Below are positions 58,762 to 64,000 of a stretch of DNA of 64,000 nt, in pieces (the stretch's first letter is position 1; each line of letters begins with the position of its first letter). The position numbers and the translations under genes are program-made. Under the pieces are notes generated by a model. That model had not been told where the DNA came from and did not search any database. It saw only the letters and a list, made by a program, of their open reading frames with translations. This DNA comes from Rhodococcus wratislaviensis (GTDB lineage Bacteria > Actinomycetota > Actinomycetes > Mycobacteriales > Mycobacteriaceae): the NCBI RefSeq assembly GCF_900455735.1, contig NZ_UAUI01000021.1:1-64000 (forward strand), read 5' to 3'.

Positions 58762-60042
58762 TCATGCCGCGCCCGGGAGCGGCGGCGCGGCCGAGCGGTA
58801 GTGGTGCCCGGTCGGGGTGCCCAGGTCGATGAGGTGGGTGCCGCCGGGGTTGTGTACCGGTCGGGCGGTCCATCCGTCGCCTTCCTTCGCGTAGTTGCAC
58901 GCCTCGCACAGCCCGGACCCGTTGTCCACCGTCGTGGCACCGGATTCTCGGCGGGAGCGAATGTGGTCGTGATGCCGGATCGGCGCATCACACCACGGCG
59001 TACGACACGTCCGGTCCCGCAGATCGATCAGCGTCCTCAGGCTCTTCGGGAACGTGCGCGACGGCGATTCCATCGCCGTCAACGCACCCGACTGCGGGCA
59101 CGAATACACCCGACGCAACGACGTCGCCACGTCACCATCAAGGGCGTCCGCCACCAGTCGCCGGGCGATCCCCGCCGGCACCGGCCCGAACCCCTGCAGC
59201 TGCGCGGCCTCGTGCCCACCGGCCAGCAGTGTCTCGTCCGAGAGCACGAGGTTCACCGCCACCGGCACACCCGACGCCACTGACGCTCCGGTGCCGCGCT
59301 CGAACAACAGGTCCACCATCAGCTGACTGCGGGTGCGACCTCCACTGTTCCCGGTGGCGATCAGGCTGTCCGCATCCCGGCCGAGCGTGGCCTGCAGGCA
59401 CACCGCCTGCTCGACCGGCATCAGCACGCTCAGATACGCCATCGAATCCGGCGCCGGACGGGTCGTCACCCGACGCTCGGACACAGCCTTCCGATGCCGC
59501 CGCATCACGGCCGCGGCGTCGAGTTCGACCGCCAACGCTTTCGCCTGCGCGATCAGCCCGCGGTCGCCGACCCCGTCGAGAGTGGCCGGGTCCGAGCACA
59601 ACCGGCGGTCCACGTTTCCCCGATCCTGCGCCGATAGGCACGCCGTTTCGCGCACCAACAGGGTGGCGCGCCTTTCGTTCAACCGGCCCGACCGCAACAG
59701 GGCCAGGGTGTGGGGCATCTCGTGCACCAGGGCCTGCGCGAAATCGAGATGCCGACCGCCACGATTCGGGGATTCTCTGCGCGCCAACGCAATCTGCGAC
59801 GCAATCCCGCGGCCCCAGTCCGCCCGCGGCAGCCCTCGAGCCCTGCGGTCCGCACGAATATTCGTCGCGACGCCGTCGGTGATCACCGCCTGCACCGCAC
59901 ACCCGACCGACTTCAACGACTCGATCGCATCGAGCCACTCGATCCCCAACCCGGCGTCCCCACCCGTCTCGACGCATCGCAGCCGTGCCGCGAACGCACG
60001 CAACTCGTCCAGATCCGGCGCAATCACATCCCCCACGACCAA
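58762..60042 (-). CDS. DUF222 / HNH endonuclease domain protein
   Basis: A 426-residue protein of the mycobacterial 13E12-like group. The first 300 residues are the DUF222 helical domain (DELRAFAARLRCVETGG, LPHTLA-type LNERRATLLVRETACLS); the C-terminal HNH motif is CRTPWCDAPIRHHDHIRSRR followed by GLCEACNYAKEGDGW. Members are abundant and variable in copy number in actinobacteria; their role is not established. It is convergent with the Ddn-like gene, 8 bp apart. Confidence 0.88.
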   Translation of the reverse strand: MVVGDVIAPDLDELRAFAARLRCVETGGDAGLGIEWLDAIESLKSVGCAVQAVITDGVATNIRADRRARGLPRADWGRGIASQIALARRESPNRGGRHLDFAQALVHEMPHTLALLRSGRLNERRATLLVRETACLSAQDRGNVDRRLCSDPATLDGVGDRGLIAQAKALAVELDAAAVMRRHRKAVSERRVTTRPAPDSMAYLSVLMPVEQAVCLQATLGRDADSLIATGNSGGRTRSQLMVDLLFERGTGASVASGVPVAVNLVLSDETLLAGGHEAAQLQGFGPVPAGIARRLVADALDGDVATSLRRVYSCPQSGALTAMESPSRTFPKSLRTLIDLRDRTCRTPWCDAPIRHHDHIRSRRESGATTVDNGSGLCEACNYAKEGDGWTARPVHNPGGTHLIDLGTPTGHHYRSAAPPLPGAA

Positions 60043-60192
60043 CCTCCCCCAAGGTTCGAATACACGTTCGACTCTAGCAACAGCCCCTGAACAATGGCAA
60101 TAGTCGGCCCTCGTAAAGCGCGTGCAGCGCAGCGCCGTACGGCGCTATACAAGAGATCGCGCACACCTGCGCCCGAGGGAATGGAGACATAA

Positions 60193-60843
60193 TTGCCCAC
60201 GAATGCCGCACCGGATCCGATGACCCTGCACCCTGTTTCGGGTCAGCCTCGAGTTGTCCTGCTCAAACCGCTGATCGAGAACCCGCTGATCGAGGTCGGG
60301 GAGTACAGCTACTACGACGATCCCGAGTTCGCGGACGAGTTCGAAACGCGCAATGTTCTGCACCATTACGGGCCGGACCGGCTGATCATCGGGAAGTTCT
60401 GCGCATTCGCGACCGGGACGACGTTCATCATGAACGGCGCGAATCATCGGATGAGCGGAGTGTCGACCTTCCCGTTTCCGATCATGGGAGGGTCGTGGGC
60501 CCAGCATTCCGATCTGCTCGCCGATCTACCGTCGCGCGGCGACACCGTCGTCGGCAGCGACGTGTGGATCGGAGGCAACGCGACGATCATGCCCGGGGTG
60601 CGTATCGGGCACGGCGCGATCGTGTCGACCGGTTCGGTGGTGACGCGGGACGTGCCGGACTATGCCGTCGTGGGCGGGAATCCGGCCGTCCACCTCAAAT
60701 ACCGCTACTCGGAATCCGAGATCGCCGCGCTGGTGCGGATCGCGTGGTGGGACTGGCCGATTTCGGTCGTCACCGAACATGTGCGGACCATCGCCGCAGG
60801 TACTGTCGAGCAACTCCAGGATGTCGCCGACGGACTCGGCTGA
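60193..60843 (+). CDS. CatB-like hexapeptide O-acetyltransferase
   Basis: A 216-residue left-handed-beta-helix acetyltransferase of the xenobiotic (CatB/Vat) class. The catalytic His is in [16 protein letters not shown]; hexapeptide repeats run through [20 protein letters not shown] and [20 protein letters not shown]; the C-terminal WWDWPISVV block is characteristic. Family members acetylate chloramphenicol or streptogramins, but many chromosomal copies have other substrates. TTG start at 60193 with TGGAGA upstream; an ATG at 60220 is possible. Confidence 0.86.
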   Translation: MPTNAAPDPMTLHPVSGQPRVVLLKPLIENPLIEVGEYSYYDDPEFADEFETRNVLHHYGPDRLIIGKFCAFATGTTFIMNGANHRMSGVSTFPFPIMGGSWAQHSDLLADLPSRGDTVVGSDVWIGGNATIMPGVRIGHGAIVSTGSVVTRDVPDYAVVGGNPAVHLKYRYSESEIAALVRIAWWDWPISVVTEHVRTIAAGTVEQLQDVADGLG

Positions 60844-60844
60844 A

Positions 60845-61111
60845 TCAGCCGAGCGCCGCCTGCGGTGCGTCGGTGTCGAGGTCGAGTTCGCCGTCGTCGG
60901 CGAACACGAGGCGTCCGTCGTCGAGAGCGACGGCCCAGCGGTGCACGGGCGCCCAATCACGTCCGAGGAGTCCCTCCGACTGGGACAGGTCCGCGAAATC
61001 CTCGATCACGACACCGGGTGCGGGAGCGTCGGAGTCGCGACGGACCCGAACGCGGGCGCCGACGACGACGTCGTGGCTGTGGGGCTGTGCGGCACTCTTC
61101 TGATCAGACAT
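60845..61111 (-). CDS. Hypothetical 88-residue protein
   Basis: A small acidic protein with an SH3-like character: VVVGARVRVRRDSDAPAPGVVIEDFADL and HRWAVALDDGRLVFADDGEL. No catalytic motif. The frame starts with a good ATG and stops 2 bp after the convergent acetyltransferase gene. It appears to be a conserved actinobacterial type, but I cannot name a family. Confidence 0.65.
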   Translation of the reverse strand: MSDQKSAAQPHSHDVVVGARVRVRRDSDAPAPGVVIEDFADLSQSEGLLGRDWAPVHRWAVALDDGRLVFADDGELDLDTDAPQAALG

Positions 61112-61298
61112 GGGTTCATTCCGCTTTCTGCAGGGTGATGCCAGGGCAAGGGCTCATCCGGGCCCGCTGCCGAGAACTCACTACAGACGATCGGCAAATT
61201 TTGAGCAAGCCTCGAGTCGGAGTTGTGGGGATCATCACCGAGGCCTTGACGCCCGAGGACCTACCTATTCTTTGTCCACTGTTTGTACACCAGAGGCA

Positions 61299-61327
61299 TT
61301 GACGTCAAGGATCTTCTTCGACATGAT
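61299..61327 (+). promoter_or_regulatory. Candidate promoter/operator of the AurF-like gene
   Basis: A perfect palindrome TTGACGTCAA (61299-61308) also supplies a -35-like TTGACG, and 17 bases later CATGAT (61322-61327) could be the -10. The AurF-like gene starts about 39 bp further on. Promoter and operator role are inferred from position and sequence. Confidence 0.4.
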
Positions 61328-61365
61328 TAGGTGTAACTGCTGGACACACTGACATGGAGGATTTC

Positions 61366-62280
61366 ATGGCACGCTCGACGCTCGCTATCCGTAATCCGAA
61401 GATCACGGATCGCCAGGACACCGGCGCCCGGCTTCTCCAGTCCTCCGCACGCATGTCGTACGACCCGACCGTCGAGGTCGACTGGGACGCGCCCGTCCCC
61501 GACGACCTGTACGGCCTCACACCCGAGTGGTCCACGCTGTACGGCACGCCGATGTGGGACGAGATGACGTTCGAACAGCAGATCACGCTGACGAAGCACG
61601 AGGTGTCCTCGATCATGGGGACCGGAATCTGGTTCGAGATGATCCTCCAGCAGATGGTCATCCGGGACATGTACGCCACGGACGCGTCGCAGGCCCATTT
61701 CCAGTTCGCGCTGACCGAGGTGGCCGACGAGTGCAGGCATTCGGTGATGTTCGCGCGCACCGCCGAGAAGTTCGGGTGCCCCTCCTATGTTCCGCGCAAG
61801 TCGGTGGTGACGCTGGGTCGCGGGTTCAAGGCGCTCGCCTCGGGAGAGGTCGCGTACGCCGGCATTCTCGTCGCCGAGGAGATCCTCGACGTCATGCAGC
61901 GCGACTGGATGAAGGACACACGCGTCCAGCCGATCGTCCGCGTCACCAGCAAGATTCACGTGGTCGAAGAAGCGCGGCACATGCGCTTCGCCCGGGAGGA
62001 GTCGCTGCGACGGGCTCAGGGCATGAGCAAGGCACACCGTGCGGCGAGCCGCGCGTGCATCGCGATCGCGTCGAACCTGATCGTCTCCAGCATGATCAAT
62101 CCCGCCGTCTACGCGGCAGCCGGGCTGGACACCGAACGCGCGTTGCGCGAGGCGAAGAACAACCGGTTCCGGGCCGAGAAGATCCGTGAGAGTTCGCAGC
62201 CGCTCATGCGGTTCCTGGACGATGCCGATCTGCTCGGCGGTCCGTCCCGCCATCTCTACAAGCGCGTGAACATGCTCTGA
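61366..62280 (+). CDS. AurF-like diiron oxygenase
   Basis: A 304-residue helical protein of the AurF p-aminobenzoate N-oxygenase type. Carboxylate/His ligands are visible in KHEVSSIMGTGIWFEM, TEVADECRHSVMF, LVAEEILDVMQRD and HVVEEARHMRF. The ATG at 61366 has GGAGG (61357-61361) at ideal spacing, so the ATG at 61354 is rejected. Members oxidise aryl amines or other small molecules using two irons; the substrate here is unknown, and no biosynthetic cluster surrounds it. Confidence 0.85.
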   Translation: MARSTLAIRNPKITDRQDTGARLLQSSARMSYDPTVEVDWDAPVPDDLYGLTPEWSTLYGTPMWDEMTFEQQITLTKHEVSSIMGTGIWFEMILQQMVIRDMYATDASQAHFQFALTEVADECRHSVMFARTAEKFGCPSYVPRKSVVTLGRGFKALASGEVAYAGILVAEEILDVMQRDWMKDTRVQPIVRVTSKIHVVEEARHMRFAREESLRRAQGMSKAHRAASRACIAIASNLIVSSMINPAVYAAAGLDTERALREAKNNRFRAEKIRESSQPLMRFLDDADLLGGPSRHLYKRVNML

Positions 62281-62290
62281 GGCGCTCCGC

Positions 62291-62338
62291 GCCCGTGAGT
62301 GGTTGACGAGTCACTGCACTCGCTAACCACGCACGGGC
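62291..62338. terminator. 21-bp imperfect inverted repeat between convergent AurF-like and fgd1 genes
   Basis: Arms 62291-62311 (begins GCCCGTGAGTGGTTGAC) and 62318-62338 pair with three mismatches around CACTGC. It shares the outer CCCGTGAGT and the GTTGAC/GTTAAC core idea with the palindromes at 21834-21879 and 42014-42055. It sits 10 bp after the diiron oxygenase stop and 11 bp before the end of fgd1. Confidence 0.65.
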
Positions 62339-62349
62339 GGCGAAGCCGC

Positions 62350-63357
62350 CTATCCCCGCAACCGCGGCGCGAGATCCCGCTCGAAGAGTTCCAGGAACCG
62401 CTTCTGATCGTGGCCGGGAGCGTGGAACACCAGGTGGTTCAACCCCGCATCGAGATACGGGCGGATCTGCGCCACCGCCTCATCCGGATCCGACGCCACG
62501 ATCCACCGCTTCGCCACCTGCTCGATCGGCAACGCATCGGCCGCCTTCTCCATCTCGATCGGATCGTCGATCGAGTGCTTCTGCTCCGGCGTCAACGACA
62601 ACGGCGCCCAGAACCTCGTGTTCTCCAGCGCCAACTCCGGATCCGTGTCGTACGAAATCTTGATCTCGATCATCTTGTCGATCTCCGCCACATCACGGTC
62701 CGCCTTCTCCGCCCCCTCCGCGACGGCAGGCATCAACTTCTCCGTGTACAGCTCCATGCCCTTACCGGACGTGCAGATGAACCCGTCACCGCTACGACCG
62801 GCGTACCGGGCCACCACCGGACCACCGGCGGCGATGTACACCGGAATCCCTCCCTCGGGCACGTCGTAGATCGACGCCCCCTTCGTGGTGAAGTACTCCC
62901 CCTCGAAATCGACCCGGTCGCCGAGCCACAGTTCGCGCATCAACCGGACCGCCTCCCGCAGCCGCGCGAACCGCTCCTTGAACTCCGGCCATTCCCCCGC
63001 GAAGCCTGTCGCGATCTCGTTGAGCGCCTCTCCGGTGCCCACCCCGAGCATGATCCGCCCCGGATACAGACACCCCATCGTCGCGAACGCCTGCGCCACC
63101 ACCGCCGGGTTGTATCGGAACGTCGGCGTCATCACCGATGTCCCCAACTGCAACCGCTCCGTCCGCTCCCCGACCGCCGTCATCCACGCCAACGAGAACG
63201 GCGCATGACCACCCTCGTGCCGCCACGGCTGGAAATGATCCGACACCGTCGCCGAATCCATACCGTGTGCCTCCGCCAGAACACCCAGCTCCACCAACTC
63301 CCGCGGACCGAACTGCTCCGCGGACGCCTTGTAACCGAGCTTGAGTTCGTGGGCCAC
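62350..63357 (-). CDS. fgd1: F420-dependent glucose-6-phosphate dehydrogenase
   Basis: A 335-residue luciferase-like TIM barrel that oxidises glucose-6-phosphate and reduces F420. The sequence follows mycobacterial FGD1 closely: [75 protein letters not shown] and IYIAAGGP-type [21 protein letters not shown] place the start at the GTG at 63357, where AAGGAG lies 6 bases upstream; the GTG at 63378 would add 7 residues. It supplies F420H2, presumably to enzymes such as the Ddn-like protein at 58244. Confidence 0.95.
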   Translation of the reverse strand: MAHELKLGYKASAEQFGPRELVELGVLAEAHGMDSATVSDHFQPWRHEGGHAPFSLAWMTAVGERTERLQLGTSVMTPTFRYNPAVVAQAFATMGCLYPGRIMLGVGTGEALNEIATGFAGEWPEFKERFARLREAVRLMRELWLGDRVDFEGEYFTTKGASIYDVPEGGIPVYIAAGGPVVARYAGRSGDGFICTSGKGMELYTEKLMPAVAEGAEKADRDVAEIDKMIEIKISYDTDPELALENTRFWAPLSLTPEQKHSIDDPIEMEKAADALPIEQVAKRWIVASDPDEAVAQIRPYLDAGLNHLVFHAPGHDQKRFLELFERDLAPRLRG

Positions 63358-63412
63358 CGTGTACTCCTTCGTCTTCACGTCCGGTTCGCGAGATGCAAAC
63401 CTCTTCTGCAGG

Positions 63413-63754
63413 TTAGAGCGCGGCCACCAGGCTGGCGAGCGCCGCTCCCAGTGCCACCACCGTCAGTGTCACCGCGAACAGCCACAACTCGTGGGGCGGC
63501 GGCATCGGTGATCCGTCGCGCAGGGCCTTCTCGACCTGCGACCACCGCCGCATGCCGACGAGGGCCGCGGCTGCGGCGAGACCGATCAGGATCAGGCCGA
63601 GGGTAGTCCGCACCCACCCGGTGCTGAATTCGGGGACCAGGTGGATCATCGCGATGCCACCGGCCAGAAGTGCGAGCGAACTTCGCATCCAGGCGAGGAA
63701 CGTCCGCTCGCTTGCGAGGGTGAAACGCTCGTCGGGCCGGTCGTTGTCGGTCAC
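63413..63754 (-). CDS. DUF202 (YidH-type) membrane protein
   Basis: A 113-residue protein with three membrane helices and the DUF202 opening [27 protein letters not shown]. Function unknown. It is divergent from the mycolyltransferase-like gene and followed, on the same strand, by fgd1 55 bp later. Confidence 0.87.
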   Translation of the reverse strand: MTDNDRPDERFTLASERTFLAWMRSSLALLAGGIAMIHLVPEFSTGWVRTTLGLILIGLAAAAALVGMRRWSQVEKALRDGSPMPPPHELWLFAVTLTVVALGAALASLVAAL

Positions 63755-63846
63755 CGAATCATCTTTACACCGGTTCGCTGGAACCGCACCAAGCAGGTAC
63801 CCCGCAGTCCTAGATTGGAAGGGCAGGCCACAGCCAGGGGGCGTCC

Positions 63847-64000
63847 ATGCGACCGTTCGAAGCTCTGCGATCCGCGTTCTCTCTGCGTGTAGTGGCGGTG
63901 ATGCTGCTGGTCGTATCCGGGTGGGCGGTGCTCGGTCCGCCGGCGGCGTCGGCGGAGCCCCGCATCACCAGGGTGGACGTGTATTCGGAGTCGATGGGCC
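63847..64000 (+). CDS. Secreted esterase / mycolyltransferase-like protein (truncated by window)
   Basis: Only the first 51 codons are inside the window. An N-terminal signal peptide (VVAVMLLVVSGWAVLGPPA) ends at a likely ASA-EP cleavage site. The mature start ITRVDVYSESMG resembles the beginning of antigen-85-type mycolyltransferases of corynebacteria and rhodococci, which attach mycolic acids to arabinogalactan and trehalose. ATG with AGGGGG 5 bases upstream. The family call rests on about 15 residues. Confidence 0.6.
   Translation, partial: MRPFEALRSAFSLRVVAVMLLVVSGWAVLGPPAASAEPRITRVDVYSESMG

Overview
The window looks like chromosomal DNA of a high-GC mycolic-acid actinobacterium, most likely a Rhodococcus of the jostii/opacus group. 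Three things point there. The protocatechuate genes have the order pcaIJ / pcaHGBLRF with a fused pcaL. From about 18 kb onward, gene content and order recall the Mycobacterium tuberculosis block from psd (Rv0437c) down to fgd1 (Rv0407). Actinobacterial signature genes are present: mihF, a WhiB protein, pknG, F420-dependent enzymes and, at the right edge, the start of a mycolyltransferase-like secreted esterase. The species and synteny statements come from remembered gene families and were not checked by a search. I see no rRNA, tRNA, CRISPR array, insertion sequence or prophage.

Layout. 0-6.4 kb: mihF, a small HNH nuclease, a WhiB regulator, an S9 peptidase, an IdeR-box-linked siderophore-binding lipoprotein, a GNAT and fdhD. 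6.4-13.9 kb: the complete protocatechuate branch of the beta-ketoadipate pathway, with pcaIJ and pcaHGBLRF transcribed divergently from a 150-bp region holding two matching operator-like palindromes, then a lone hutH. 16-22 kb: a polyketide-cyclase-like protein, a hypothetical protein, a striking MerR / sliding-clamp fusion protein, psd-pssA, and a CDC48-type AAA ATPase. 22-31 kb: a PEP-mutase-family enzyme, a membrane protein, a Nudix hydrolase, and a six-gene Mrp Na+/H+ antiporter operon with an A-B fusion. 31-39.3 kb: a PAP2 membrane protein, a YbdK-type ligase, sodC, a VirR-like protein, a DUF3263 protein, def, a GNAT, xthA, a membrane protein and two tandem related GNATs.

39.4-50 kb is a thiamine region: thiC-thiD behind one TPP riboswitch, thiO-thiS-thiG behind a second on the other strand, and thiE divergent from thiO. 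Interspersed are an adenylate-cyclase-like protein, the lpqL-type aminopeptidase and a two-gene ABC exporter. 50-55 kb is the Rv0412c-like / glnH / pknG operon, which in mycobacteria and corynebacteria senses amino acids and controls 2-oxoglutarate metabolism through GarA/OdhI. 55-64 kb: ackA-pta, a Ddn-like F420 enzyme, a DUF222-HNH protein, a hexapeptide acetyltransferase, an AurF-like diiron oxygenase, fgd1, a DUF202 protein and the truncated mycolyltransferase-like gene.

The most interesting items are the MerR / DnaN-domain fusion (16956-17993), a family of related long palindromes at three convergent gene ends (21834-21879, 42014-42055, 62291-62338), the paired pca operators, the Cys-Ser-Gly MIO triad of HutH, and the triple ATQAA repeat in the PknG tail.
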